Positions 46,011-58,389 of a stretch of 64,000 nucleotides of DNA are shown here, piece by piece. Position 1 is the stretch's first letter; each line of letters opens with the position of its first letter. The notes under the pieces were generated by a model. That model saw only the letters and a program-made list of their open reading frames with translations. It had not been told where the DNA came from and did no database searches. The position numbers and the translations under genes were made by a program. Source of the DNA: Gnetum montanum (lineage: Eukaryota; Streptophyta; Gnetopsida; Gnetales; Gnetaceae); NCBI GenBank assembly GCA_015680685.1, contig MNCI01014774.1, positions 617,431 to 681,430 of the forward strand, written 5' to 3'.

Positions 46011-46739
46011 AAAGTTTCTTTATTGACTTGTTATGCTTTTCTGTATACTTTATTTTATTCTTTTATGCATATAGCCTAAGTTTTTACTTTTATTTGCATT
46101 TTTATTTATTTATTAGAGCCTTTATTTTTCTTTACTATTGCACATGCTATAAACGTCAAAAGCCCTATAAAAATTTCAAAACTAGAAAATCCATGAAAAT
46201 TTTAAAACAAAAAATGGCCAAAATTTATAAGTTTCCTTTTAATGAGAGCCCTCCATGGCCTAAAACTAGAAAAAATATGGCCCGTCGATGCCTTAAACTA
46301 GTACCATAGTCTGGTAAGACTTTAAACTAGCACTATATGTAGCCAAGAATTTCAATTGGCGATAAACATGTGGCCTTCCATGGCCTAAAATTGGCAAGTA
46401 ACACTTATCCTATGGCCATTCATAGTGTTATAGCTAACCATGTTCAACATAGCCAATGTAGCCATCAGCAGCATAGCCTTGCTTACGACATTTATAACCT
46501 CAAAATCTTAAAGCAGTAAATCCATCAACAATATATATAGCCAAAACTAAAATTGAAACTTAAAATTTAAAACATTTTAAAATAATATATATAGCCATGG
46601 CCACACTGTGTGGCACAAATATTAATATGATAAACCATAAGGGTCAAAATGTCTACAACCTAACCATTGGCCAATATGGGCCATACAACGTCCAACATGA
46701 AATAAACTAAATAAAAAATCATCAACAAAAGCTATCACA
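46011..46739. other. AT-rich spacer between protease and antisense gene
   Basis: No ORF of note. The word 'tagcca/atggcc' recurs (46250-46690), a feature also common in 61700-62650, which suggests both belong to the same element. Confidence 0.4.
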
Positions 46740-48461
46740 TCATGCATTCAATGGTGCCAAGGGGACATCTGGAGGGGGAGGAGATGGTGCATCATCATTA
46801 TCATCATGACCTACATCATTGGGGTTGTCAACATCATATGATGCCTATGACATGACAACATACAATGGATTAGTAATTGGCATATCCAAAAACCATAAAA
46901 ACATAAAATGTCCATAAATGCAAAATAAAAACTAAAAATATAAAAGATAAACACCATCAAACCTATGGAAAATTTGTCTCTATAAACTCTTAGGGAAGAT
47001 GGTGAAGGCTAGTCTCCAAATGTTGGAGAATCTGGTCTTTTGTCATGTTGGCCTAGTTAATATCCCCAAAATTGATGCCTGTGAAGATAGCGGTCCTATC
47101 TACACCTATCCATGATGGTGGCTCTTGTGAGATCATAGCTATAGAGACTCATTTGTAGCTATAGTGATATGAGGAGTAGGAGACTTAACTACTATGAGAG
47201 TGCTTTCAAAGAGGTTAAAGGCACTCTCAAATTAAATACCCTAGATAAATAGATCCCTCTTCTGCCATTCAGTCATCTCCCTCTCTAGCCACTTCAGGTA
47301 TGCCTCCTGATTGGCCTTATACTTCTGCTTATGATGCTTTTGTGTCTTTTCCCACTCTAGGACCCAAGCATTGTAATCCTTCAAATCTTGGGCATTTTGA
47401 GAGATCAAGTTCATCTACATCTATTGCTTGTGAAACTCCTAGGAGAGGACAACCTTGTCATTGATGGTGCGCTAGTAGTAGGCCTATGTGATCTCCTTGG
47501 TTTGTAAGGCCCCTAAGTTAGCCACTTGGGCTCCACAAAGCTCTTACATTCCTCAAGATCTTGGATCCTATTGGCTTGTCTTTTATTTTCCTCCTTCAAG
47601 GCCACAACCTATTCCCATAGGGGTTTGTTGGACTATTGAATCTCCCATGAAGCTTTTGCACATGAAATTGCAAGATTAGCAGTAATTTCATATAGCTTCA
47701 TGGGGACATGTGGGGTGCTAGGAGGAAGCTTAGGTAAGGAGTTAAACTCCATGTCTTGGGCCAAGTCCCACCTAATTGATGGCATTGAAATTAATAAAAA
47801 TATGATAATAAACACGATATACAAGCTAAGGTAGCTATAGCATAAAATATAACTTGTAGCAAAATGACTAAGGCATGACAAAACGTAATTCTTATCCATC
47901 TTAGGTGCAATCTATTGCAACTGATTGACGATGTCCTTTGCCATCCCATGCATGAATTCTGTCTTATCTAGGATCTCTACCTATGGTTTCATGCAAAACG
48001 TAGATGTAGAAGCCTCTGCTGGTGACTCAAGAACTACAATAAGCATAAAAATCATGAAATAGTGAGAGCTAATAAATTAAACATAAAACCATAGGCAATA
48101 ATGAGTAAAGCATAGGCATACCTAGATCCTCATTCTCATCCTCATCATCATCATTGGGGATGTCGATTGAAGGCTCCCCGGGCAATAGCTCATCAAACAA
48201 GGCATCTAGATCATCCTTATCTTACTACAGGAGTGCCTCGTCTGCACACCTTTGTTCCTCCTTTGCTATAGTAGCCATACACCTCTACTCCTCCTATGCA
48301 CATCTATATCTCCTCTACCTATCTTTGCTCTTCTTTCGCAATGACAACTTGGGTTGCTAAGTTCCGTCGTTGACCTGTAGTCATAACCTGTTAGATAAGT
48401 TAGCACACATAGCTAAGAACGTTAAGAGCATAGTTAACACATACCTGTGACTGCATGATGG
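46740..48461 (-). pseudogene. 3' half of antisense intron-bearing gene (element C), coiled-coil product
   Basis: Minus strand, product not recognised. Introns with GT-AG ends: 48444-48388 (57 bp), 48121-48034 (88 bp), one ending at 47772, and 46962-46845 (118 bp). Exons read QSQVMTTGQRRNLATQVV, an acidic end (IPNDDDEDENED), LESPAEASTSTFCMKP, WDLAQDMEFNSLPKLPP, then a long charged coiled coil (VVALKEENKRQANRIQDLEE; HKQKYKANQEAYLKWLEREM) and the tail SPPPPDVPLAPLNA* at 46740. Stops are TAG mostly at Gln positions. The 5' half continues at 60263 beyond element D. Confidence 0.55.
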
Positions 48462-49447
48462 TGTAGGGACACATCTTATTCCATTGTTCTACCCTACATG
48501 TTATGTGTTTTATTGAGTTGATTTCATTGGGGATGATTCTTGGATGTTTTGACAAGTTTTAGGGTGTTTTTGGCTTATTTTGATGAGTTTAGGAGGTTCT
48601 AGGATCTATGGGAACTTGTTAAGAGGCATTCAAAGGCTTTTGGCATCAAAACAAGCATTTTTATTTTTAGCACCTGTAGGATAGATGTCTCCCCTAAGAC
48701 GTCTCCCTTGAGATGTCTCCCCTAAGGTGTAGACATCTCAAGGTCAGGGTAGACATTTATCAAAAATAGTAGATATCTCTTTGAAGAATAGGGCTTTCAC
48801 AGGAGATGTCTACATAAAGCCAAAGGTGACCTAGAAGCATGAGGAAACTTTTGAAAATGCTCATTCCAATTCAGAAAATAACCAAAGTAAGATGGAAATA
48901 GCGGAGGATAAGGTGAGAAGACTTGGAAAATAATTGGAGAACCTCAAGTTGAGTTGGGGAAAGGTTTCTAGGGTTTTTACCTTTTGGTTGCTTATAAATA
49001 TTGATGTAATTCACCATTGTTAGTGCTGTAGTGCCAAGTGTCAAAGTGCTAAGTGCCAAATGCTGAAGGCCAAACATCCCAATAGAGGGTAAGAGAGAGA
49101 GGTCTTGAGGGAGAGAGCTTATGCAAGGGAGTTAAGTGAGAGGCAAGGAAGAGCACTTGAGAGATATTAGAAGAATCTCTTATAAGTGTCTTATCTTAAG
49201 CTTAGGCTACATTATGAGCAACTGAGGATCGAAAGGGAATAAGTGTGGCCTCTAAGATCCTTGGGATAGTTATGAGTTGAGCTTGGCTCCTCACCTTTGA
49301 TGTATTTTTTATGTATTTTGAGAATTATCTTAATATAAGGGATATTTTCTTTATTTTACTATGTTGCTCTTACTTTCTAAGATAAATATACTTGGAAGTT
49401 ATGGATTGGGTTCTATTAGGGGTTTATCAAGGTGCAACACCCCTACA
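48462..49447 (+). repeat. 5' LTR of element D
   Basis: Begins TGTAGGG and ends CCCCTACA, so the two ends are inverted repeats of each other. U3 carries AGATGTCTCC / TAGACATCTC motifs (48682-48805). A TATA box (CTTATAAATATT) lies near 48990. The homology to 59896-60262 covers its first ~370 bp. Confidence 0.8.
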
Positions 49448-49453
49448 CTAGAT

Positions 49454-49465
49454 TGGTATCATAGC
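49454..49465 (+). other. Primer-binding site of element D, initiator tRNA-Met
   Basis: TGGTATCATAGC differs from the consensus TGGTATCAGAGC by one base, six bases after the LTR end. Confidence 0.75.
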
Positions 49466-49583
49466 AAAGATTTGGAGGTTTCCACCCTTCTATGTTGAAT
49501 CTTGATGTTTTCTTTGAATGAAAGAAACATTTTTGTGGATATTTATGTATTTTCATTTGGATATCATGCTTGTTCCTTTAGGT

Positions 49584-50548
49584 ATGGCTTCAAAGAAGAA
49601 TAGATATCAAGAGCTTAGACAAGAGCTTCAAGAATTTAAGGACTCCTTTAAAGCTTTTGTGGCTAAAATGAAAGAAGTTCTTCCTAAAGTAAAGGTCCAC
49701 AAGCATCAAGATTTTGAAGAATTCAAGAAGATATATGAAGAAATTCAAGACTAACATGAAAAATATTTTGAAAAGAATTGATAGAATATCTTCCAGCCAT
49801 CAAGAAGGTCTAGTGAAGTAGAGATCAATGAGAAAATGAGTTCTCAAGTATCTCTTATTGAGCAAGGGAGTGCTCAATACTCAAGGGTTTCAAGGGAGGG
49901 AAACAAGAGCTTTATTGAGAGGACCAAGAGATCTTCAAAGTCCAAGATGGTGTGTGCTATTGATTAAGAAGAGTTTCTACCTTATGAGTCATGGGAGGTA
50001 AAGGATCAAAGCCAAGTGAGTGGCAAAGATCAAGGGACTTCTTCAAGGAGGATCAAGGGTAGCACCAAAAGGTATGATACTTATTATTTTTGCATATATT
50101 CTACACCTTGTGGCAATGGAAAGGAGATTCCAAGTCAAGTTGAGACTATCTCATAGGAGAGAGGTGAGTCTTCTATCGAAGGTATGTGGAAGAATATTAC
50201 TTTAATGACGTTTTTGATGAAACTAATGTTAAAACTATGGAGGAGAGTTTACCTTTTGAGTTGGTACCTCTAAAGTGGGATGAAGAGCTTGTTGATGATT
50301 TCTTTAAAGAGGAGAAACCATGGGAACTGGGAACTCCTATTTGGAATCTTAAACGTTCAAGCTTTGATGAGATTGGGTAGCCATATGTTGAAGATCAAGT
50401 TGAACAAAAAATGGATAGGAGAAGCCATGAAAAGATAAGTAAGGATGAGCTTTACCTTGTTGATGGTAGTAATGTTTTCCATGTTTAAGCTAGTGTGATG
50501 GATGCTAGTGTTTCACTTTAGCTTGGTAGTGGTTTGTTCAATGGTAAT
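49584..50548 (+). pseudogene. Element D ORF, part before copy 3
   Basis: Starts MASKKNRYQELRQELQEF, a short coiled coil, then a Ser/Lys-rich stretch and an acidic part (EEYYFNDVFDETN; SLPFELVPLKWDEELVDDFF). Ends FNGN at the insertion site and resumes DEHHDHCGNC at 59209. I know no function; it has the place of gag. Several stops and shifts. Confidence 0.5.
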
Positions 50549-51331
50549 TGATGAGTTGCAATTTTGTTCACCGTGATATCGCAACCTGTCTTCTCATCTA
50601 TAAATAAGAGGTAGGAAGTTTTCGGAGTCAAATCATTAGTTTAGAGTTAGTTTTGATTTTAGTTTTCATTTTTTCCTCTCAACCCTTTTCCTCCCAGTGT
50701 ATGCCCACAGTGTGGTGATTGTAATTGTATGACACCTTTATTCGAGTGTGACATACTTGGTCACGCACATGATCGAAAATAAAGATCAAGATTACTTCAT
50801 CATTGCAGCATTCACTTAGCTTAATTATTTATTTAATTGTTATTTACTACTTTCTTAGTTAATACCTTCTTACCCTAAACTCCTGTTAAACGTGGAATGA
50901 GTACAACTTGATTACGAGCATTTAAGTGTGACTACTTGGTAACCTAGTAGCATACATAGGATCTATGCTTGGTAATCCTAGTGGTAGTCGTGCACGAAGT
51001 TCAAGATGTGTACGAATGATTGAGGAATGGATGCTCATTGCACTTAGGCTAGCTTAGATCCTCTCTCACCCTTCTCTCTTAGCTTAGCTTAGTTAAAATT
51101 ATCTTCCATTGCCTTCAAGAGTAGCATTAGCATAGGACACATCATACATCTCATTCTGAACTAAACCATATGTGACAAAGTTAACACTAGTCTAGATGGG
51201 AAGACAGTGAACTGCAACATAAGGCTAAATGTCTAGATACCACAACTAGTCCATCTACGGAGTTTGACTGGATCGTGCGTGTAACGCTCGTATTTGTATG
51301 GTTGAGTGTAGGGGTACCTCACCACTCATCA
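50549..51331 (+). repeat. 5' LTR of family A copy 3
   Basis: Starts TGATGAGTTGC and ends CCACTCATCA; TATA box TATAAATA at 50599-50606. Compared with the 3' LTR it lacks about 33 bp of U3, lying between two GATAT(C/T)GTAGCCT repeats, so a single GATATC remains here. Confidence 0.95.
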
Positions 51332-51332
51332 T

Positions 51333-51350
51333 TGGCGCCATTGCCAGGGA
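51333..51350 (+). other. Primer-binding site of family A copy 3, tRNA-Asp
   Basis: TGGCGCCATTGCCAGGGA matches the tRNA-Asp complement at 16 of 18, both differences G to A. One base separates it from the LTR. Confidence 0.9.
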
Positions 51351-51472
51351 TGGTGCTAGTAATCTAGATTAGTTATATCATACAAGGTTGCTGTATAGGA
51401 ATTAACGATATATCTTTTAGAAAGAAATAAGTATAAAAAGTCACATATAAAGTCACACACAATTTCACAATC

Positions 51473-53450
51473 ATGCCTCTCCTATAAGACTATAAGAATG
51501 CCACATCTAGTGAGGAAGTTCATTGGAGAACCAACAAATTGTATGACAATGAAGATTGGAGTACGCAACCCAAAGTGGGGGTTTCTTATAAACATAAATG
51601 AAAGCAACGTCATCCCAATGCATGAAAGCATAACTTACTTGATGACAATGAACCCCTATTGGCCACTACAAGCTTCACGCAAATACAAGAGGCTATTCGA
51701 ATCTCCCGTAGGCATCGTAAAGAGAACCATCTACCTAGGCTTGATTTAAACAAATTTCCCAATTTCTCAGGAGTTATGAATTAGATCAGCATCAACATTT
51801 ACAAGCCTTCTATGATGCCTATACATGGAACAACACTGATAATGGATGGAAAAAACTCAAGCTCTTTCCTATGACACTCGTTGGCCAAGCAAAAGTATGG
51901 TATAAATCATTAAAACCAAATTCAATATGATGTTGGCCAACAATGATAGAACTCTTTAATGAAAGATATCAAATCTACGCAAGAGTGTCAGCCTTGAGGA
52001 AACAAATCCAAGAGTGGAAACAAGCACAACATGAACTCTTGGACATGGCCTTAGAAAGATATTATGCACTATTAAACAACTATCCAGGCCATGAGTTCTC
52101 CGAAGAAAGGCTAATGTACCATATCATTGATGGGCTTCGTGATGAAACAAGAAAGACCCTAGGGATGTATGCCCAAGGACAACTATACGAATCCATCAAT
52201 TACAAGAGCTTATTAAGTGGGTAGCAAAACAAGAAGGAGAATTGACTAGATGGGAGAGTGTTGAAAAACATCAACAGGACCGGAATCTCAACTTAACAAA
52301 GGTTCATAACCACAAAAAGGAGAAATCAACCTATCACAAGGGGAAAGAACCATCTTTTCTGGTACAACAATCATTAGAAGAAGTTGAGGAAAAGATCAAT
52401 AAGATGTTGGAATGGACACATAAAAAGTGTGAAGAATATATTCATATCATTGGAGATAGAGATTTGACAACCCGAGAAGCAGGATAAAGTATCAGTAGAA
52501 AATCGAAAAGAAGGGATAAGGAAAATAAGAGCTCAACTTTCAATCACACATATGAATGCAAAATTTTCTTGTATGATCACCCCAAGGGCAAATGCCCAAT
52601 CTTGTTACATTTATATGAGCATTGGGGAAGCATGTTACATCCAGAGTTCATACAAAGATACTATGTTTAATCATAGTGGCAACAATCCCGGTCGTGGGGG
52701 AAGCCATCCATAAACTGGAGACATCCTTCATATCATCTGAATCCAAATGCTTATCTAGTCCAATACCCTATTTCTCCAACTAGGCCAACATACTCTATCT
52801 CACCGCATTATCATTCTCCCTAATACTATTAGCCAATGTCCTCAACACAACCACCGCCTTGTGTATCACACACTTCTCCTAATTTTCAACATCCTCATCC
52901 TTTCCCTCCTTCTACATTGCCACCAACTGTTCCTGAGGTGCTTGCACCACAACAAAAACCCACAAACATTACTTGTGATATGATTGCCAACAACAATGAG
53001 AGACCTTAGCAACATCGAAGGTGACCCTTCTTTAGAAATGACCCTAGGAAGGGACAACACAACTCCAAGGCCACTACATCCTCCAACTCAGCACAAGTCC
53101 AACCCTATGGTGCACCCTTATCTTCGAACCTAATGCCTCATGTTACTTCATCAGGGCCACCAATTAACACTCCAACAACCATACGGCCCAATGAATACAA
53201 CCATGGAGGGCAACATCCTGATCCTTGCATACCATCTAACGGTCCCAATTATCATAGTGGGTCAACCTACTATTCGGAAACTACATCTTATAAATTGCCC
53301 CACTATGCTTACTATAATCAAGTGTGTGAACCCCAAAGGGGTGAGTATGATGAAGGTTCAATACTTCCAACATGCAAGGATCCTCATCTTCCATTTATTA
53401 ATCTTTACCATCCTCAACCATTTAGTTATGGGGGATATCCCCCATTCTAG
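51473..53450 (+). pseudogene. gag: gag of family A copy 3
   Basis: Begins MPLL at 51473, then VHWRTNKLYD as in copy 1 (VIHWRTNEMYD). Capsid core 51700-52230: RLDLNKFPNFSG, KLFPMTLVG-like, IELFNERYQIYARVSAL, ERLMYHIIDGLRDETRKTLG. The region after 52450 is charged, then Pro/Tyr/His-rich, ending FSYGGYPPF* at 53448-53450. Frame is interrupted, for example at 51780 and 52222. Lacks the Ser-rich segment of copy 1 and the protease of copy 2. Confidence 0.85.
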
Positions 53451-54760
53451 TAACAAGAAGGATTAATAACCATATTTTATTTTCTTTAATTTTACAACTT
53501 TTTTTTTTCCAGTTTTTCAGTTTTCAATTTCTTGTTTTATCATTTTGAATTTTTATCTTTTTACGTTTTTGTAGGTAATCTCATCTACAAATAAAACACT
53601 CATGTGGCTTGTTGTTTGAGGTGTGTTCTATGTTATCAAGTCTCGAACGATCAATTATTTGGACAGTGAGCCCATTACATCCACTCATCCATTCTACAAA
53701 TAATAGGTTCTGTTTAAGGGTACAGTGATATTCTTGGCATTCTTAAAACTTAAAATTAATTTTGTGTTCATTGTACCTAGAATGAAGAAGGATGGATCAA
53801 GAGGGAATGATTAAGGTGTGACATCAAGGGGACTTGAGGATTCTCTTTGGTGACATTTGTGGGAGTTACCATGCAATGTGGTTGTACTAAGATCCTTGTA
53901 GATCTAATGAAAAATGGGAGTAAGAGTAATCAAAAGGGCACTCAAAAAATCCAATGCTGTTCTAGGGGGTCCCACTGGAAAGACATGCACCCATGCCTGA
54001 AGGTTGGTGGCTTCTCTGGATTCAATAGTCAAAAAAAAAAGAGAAGAGAAAAAGGAGAAGAAAAAGAAAACAAAAAGAAAAGTGCCACAAAACAAAAATC
54101 ACTCCCTTGAATAAAACGCCAAGTGATCGTACGCCTTGTGGTTATGGTACTCTCATAATTACTCATCATGGGATGAAACAATGTGATGTCACTGATTAGA
54201 GGAATGGACTTGGTCCTGATCTTGGAACAATGGGTTAATGACATGTTAATCATGCTTTACACACAGGATTCACTGTGCCCTAGGTCTGTTACCTCATGTC
54301 CCAATCTCTACAATCCCTTCTATAGTTCGTCTCATCTCACTGTTCATGTAATTGTAGCTCGTGTCGTGTGTAACGTAGAATTCTTACCTCATTCTGGTGA
54401 TATTTACATGTGTGTGTTTTGTGGAACCAGTGTGGATTACATTTAACCCTTCGAGTACCCATGGACACTTTTAAGTGTGGTTACACAAGGGCATTATAGG
54501 TTATAACCTGCTTTGGGGAGGACTCACTTGTGTAATCTTTTGTAATTTTCACTTATGACACAGCTCACACACACCATTTCTTACCCTTAGCCTATTTTTC
54601 ATAACATTCTTTCCCTTATTACTATCCCTTCGAATTCCAACGTTCCTATGTAACCATTACATGGCCTTTTTCTCTCACTTACCACTTGAGGCCTTATTGC
54701 TCAAGTCCACCCACATATCATTATTTATACCTTCAAAATGAGTTAAATTACCCTAGAATC
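53451..54760 (+). other. Inter-ORF spacer of family A copy 3
   Basis: Non-coding, alignable with 1190-2458 and 27600-28950. Contains a GAAAAAGAAAA purine tract (54030-54085). Predicted ORFs differ between copies and are not supported. Confidence 0.6.
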
Positions 54761-54861
54761 CTTAAACACCTACCACATGTCCTTGATTTTCATTATTAAC
54801 TTTCGAAAAACCCTAAAAATTTGGTATTTTCCCTCGGGCCTAAACATCGTTAGGCCACGAT

Positions 54862-54940
54862 CTCGCGTACGCGATATTGCGGCTGACACAATCTCGCGTA
54901 TGTGATGTATCGTACATGATATCGTATCCCTATAATCTAA
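54862..54940 (+). promoter_or_regulatory. Internal promoter-like block upstream of ORF2, copy 3
   Basis: CGATCTCGCG, GCGATATTGCG, AATCTCGCG and GATATCG (54918-54924) are followed by a TATA-like TATAATCTAA (54931-54940) and a conserved ATGCAGGGGAGTT word in the presumed leader. Positions match those in copies 1 and 2. CpG-containing forms survive here better than elsewhere in the window. Confidence 0.5.
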
Positions 54941-55195
54941 AAAGGAGAACCCCCCACAATACTTAGCACCATTTTTCACAAATCATGCAGGGGAGTTTTT
55001 TGAATTTTTCTCTATGACTTGCGAGTGTGACACCCTTGCTTTTCTACCTATATCTCACTCGTTGGTACTCTGATTTTAATTCTGTTTGAACCTGCTTGAA
55101 CCCAGAGTGTTCATGTTAGTCATGGGGGAGGGACACACACCGAATAGCACATAAATTTTTTGGAATTTATCATTGCCAAAAGGACATTATCAAGG

Positions 55196-55421
55196 GTGAT
55201 TAGCTATAACATTTAGAATAATTGTGCCAAAAATAATTGAATCCCCTTAAGTACATTGGGAAACTAAAATTGGAAACCACCTAAGTAAAAAGGACCCACT
55301 ATTATAATCTTTCAGGAAACATGACATGGAGATAAAATAAGTTAATTAATTAAGGCAAGCAGTAAGGTATAACTTAACTTTAGAAGCAACCGTACTAATG
55401 CTTGACCCTGTGTGATTGCAG
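55196..55421 (+). other. Predicted intron before ORF2, copy 3
   Basis: Donor AAGG|GTGATTAG at 55196 is homologous to GTAAGT in copy 1. Acceptor GTGTGATTGCAG ends at 55421, directly before ATGGCC. Confidence 0.5.
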
Positions 55422-58208
55422 ATGGCCCTGAAACATGGACAACAGGAAGGTCCTGCTCAAGGTGGAAGTAAACGACCTAGGAGAGGCGAGGAACAAGTTC
55501 CTACCAGACAACATGTAGAACAGGAGAAAAAATCATTTAGCATTCATCAAGAGGACCCTCCTACCATACAGTCCAGGTAGGTAGATGGAGGAGCTGCTGC
55601 AGTGCTTGAACAGGGACAACATCTCACATTACCCCAAGATTGTGTTTAGGCTATCCACGAAAGGTCCACATTCACTACGGTGATTGCGGAATTAAATTTT
55701 GAATCTTTTATAGAGTTCACTCTTGAGGTTGTTAGGTATCACCTCAAAGGATCTCCCTTATGGCCTACCCTCTCTAAAAGAGGTGCCTGGTACCTAGGGG
55801 AGACGTACCAATTCTGGCACAACAGAGAACAAGGCACCACCATTAATATTTGTGGTGTGATAGTCGATTTATCTGCATAGGCCATTTCAAAAGTATTAAA
55901 AATTCCAAATATAGGGCCTTAGATAACTTAGTTGTCTACTCGTTTAGACCTTGATTTGCGACGAGTTTGGTTGGAAAGGGCATATGGCAGGGATAAGACA
56001 TTTGGAGAGTTGACGACAGAAGAAAGGATCTATTTCAAAATTGGAACGTATCACCTCTTTCCCATGAATGGCTTAAAAAGAATCTCAACATATGCGGCAA
56101 GAGGATGTGCAGTGCTTATGGGAAAGGTTAATGCTAACGTGCCTCATCTATATTTGATAGAGATCTTGAGGCAATTCGAGGAATGGAAGATAGGGAAGAT
56201 GACATTGCCCTTCCCTTGTATTATCAGGAAGCTATGCCAACATGCTGGTATCAGGGGATACACTAATAATGTCCTCCAAAAAGCCCAAAATGCTTCATAT
56301 GCTAAACTATTAAAGCCACTAGTTGCAAGGAAAATCACTGGTGAGACGCTGGGACCAGAACAAGAAGAAGAACAGATGGCTGGACCAACTATAACTCAAC
56401 TTGTAGGACCCAGCCAACTTCCAAGTATAGGGCCCAACCAATAATAGGAAGTAGGGCCTAGCATGGACCTAGATCAACCACCGCTACTGCAAGATTACAG
56501 ACCTTCAATGAGCCATCTCAGGGCCATCGCCGAGACGGTCAGTTGGGGAAGCCGTGATGATGCAAATCTCTTCAGCGTCATTGATGATGCCATACATCCC
56601 ACAATTTCTTTGGATCATACAAGGGGTGAAGTGTCTATTCATACAGGAGGAGAGGGAAGTACTTGGTCAGAAAAGATCTCAGGAAACACAACATCTTTCC
56701 AAGTGCAATTAGAAACTAGTGAAGGGGCCACTATGGTGGTCATGCAACACCAAGATGCCACGAGAGCTACAGAACTGTATGCAGACCATATTAAAGAATC
56801 GTTCAATGTACCTGTTGTGCCATCGACAGATCTCACAGGAGCATGGGATGCTCAAACGTTTTCCAGAACCTCAATGAATCCTACAAAACATGAGGATGCA
56901 CTTGATCGATTACTACAAATAGGACAAATAATGACGTCCCTGTTTGACATCCCTTAAGATGTTATGGAAATTCAATCAGACCTCATTTCCACCAAGGGGA
57001 AGTTGGCCTTGACAAAGGTTAGAGCTGAGCATGCTGAAGCAGAGGTGTAGAAATTACAAGAGCAACTTGTGGCCCTACAAGAAGCATAGCAGGACCCCTT
57101 GCAATTTTTTCCTGCAGACCAGCTATAAAATTTCAAAACTAAGTAACTAACCAAACTACTAACGGAGAATAAAAAGATGGCAGAAGAAAAAGAGAAGGCT
57201 GTTTGGGATGCCTCTGCAGCATAGGTGCAAACTGATGTGCATATCAAGGCACTTAAAGCTTCAGGAGGAAAACAAGCAACTTGTTGCTAACAAACTTCGG
57301 TTGACAACTGTGGAGGAGTAAAAGAATGTTCTCGAAGAACATTTCCATCACCTGCAAGAACAATTCATCCAGGTCAACCAAGACATGAGCCATTTAGCCA
57401 GGGAGAATCGAACCCTCTCAATGGAGGAGGTACACACCATCTGCCAAAAGACAACTATCGAAATAAGCGCATGGTAAAATGAGGCTAAACGGCATGAAAA
57501 GATAAAGGAGCACTTCCTGGACTAGGTGGAGATGTACAAACAGATCCTTGAGAAGGAGATCCATATGCCCAAGGCCCACATCAATGCTATCAGTGCTCAA
57601 CACACTGACTGGCGGACCATATTGGACACATATGCTTTTGCCCACTAGGCAGAATTAAGAACCAGGACGTGTAGATCCAAGATCTTATAGAATAGATGGA
57701 GTTGGAAAAATTACGGTATGCCAACCTTTCCATGTTTATAGCAGGGCACCTGAGAACAGAGCTCGAGTAATAGGTAGCTACCACCTATGTGAAATATGAA
57801 ATAGAATTTGCAGAATGTAAGAAGATATTACAAAAAATGGAGATTGGAAATTTTGAACTTGAGGTGGTAAAGGCAAGCTACCAAGGATAAAAAGGTGTCG
57901 CAACAGATTTGGCTCGATGGCTTGTGGATTTTCAAGAGTACAAAGACAAAGCCAAAGCCTACAAGGAGGAACAATGGGTATTTGTGGCCTCGTATGTCAA
58001 GGCAAATCAAATGTTTCCATAACTACCCTATCCATGGGAAGTGCCAACTCCATCAAACATTGGAACATTAGCATGGACGGCACAAGATCCTCGGATTGAA
58101 GAGGAGAAACTCCAGGCAATACTTCAATGTCATCAAGCCCCAAAACCTGGAGCATAAGACAAGGGGAAAGCACCTATGGAGGAGCCACCACCACCAGGAA
58201 CTACATGA
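55422..58208 (+). pseudogene. ORF2 of family A copy 3: transposon-protein-like domain plus coiled coil
   Basis: ATG 55422 to TGA 58208, 929 codons including stop, though with internal stops and compensating shifts. About residues 1-60: Lys/Arg/Gln-rich (KRPRRGEEQVP). 85-260: WYLGETYQFWHNREQGT, INICGVIVDLSA, VWLERAYGRDKTFGEL, IYFKIGTYHLFPMNG, ARGCAVLMGKVN. By pattern this resembles the 'putative plant transposon protein' (PF20167-type) fold, also seen in the copia-type accessory ORF. 330-500: linker. 510-870: long coiled coil (QEENKQLVANKLRL; LELEVVKASYQG). Tail PMEEPPPPGTT. No membrane segment, so not env-like. Function unknown; a nucleic-acid- or Gag-binding accessory protein is my inference. 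Confidence 0.65.
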
Positions 58209-58376
58209 GTTCCACCAATTTTGTAGTTATAGTATATTCTTTGTGTTGTGTCTCAATTATGTTTTGACTCCACACTACAGCATAACCCCATTTTCACCAT
58301 CCAATAATCTCGTACCTATCCACTATTTTATCAATGGAGCTTGTTCTCACTGTAACTCGAGGATGTGTTTTCATTT

Positions 58377-58389
58377 AGTTGTGGGGGTA
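58377..58389 (+). other. Polypurine tract of family A copy 3
   Basis: AGTTGTGGGGGTA directly before the 3' LTR; copy 2 has TCATGGGGGTA at the equivalent place. Confidence 0.75.

Noticed and set aside
55422-58208. ORF2 of family A as an env-like gene
   Set aside because: The position after gag and the splice acceptor would fit, but I see no signal peptide, membrane anchor or fusion-type segment; the protein is mostly charged coiled coil.
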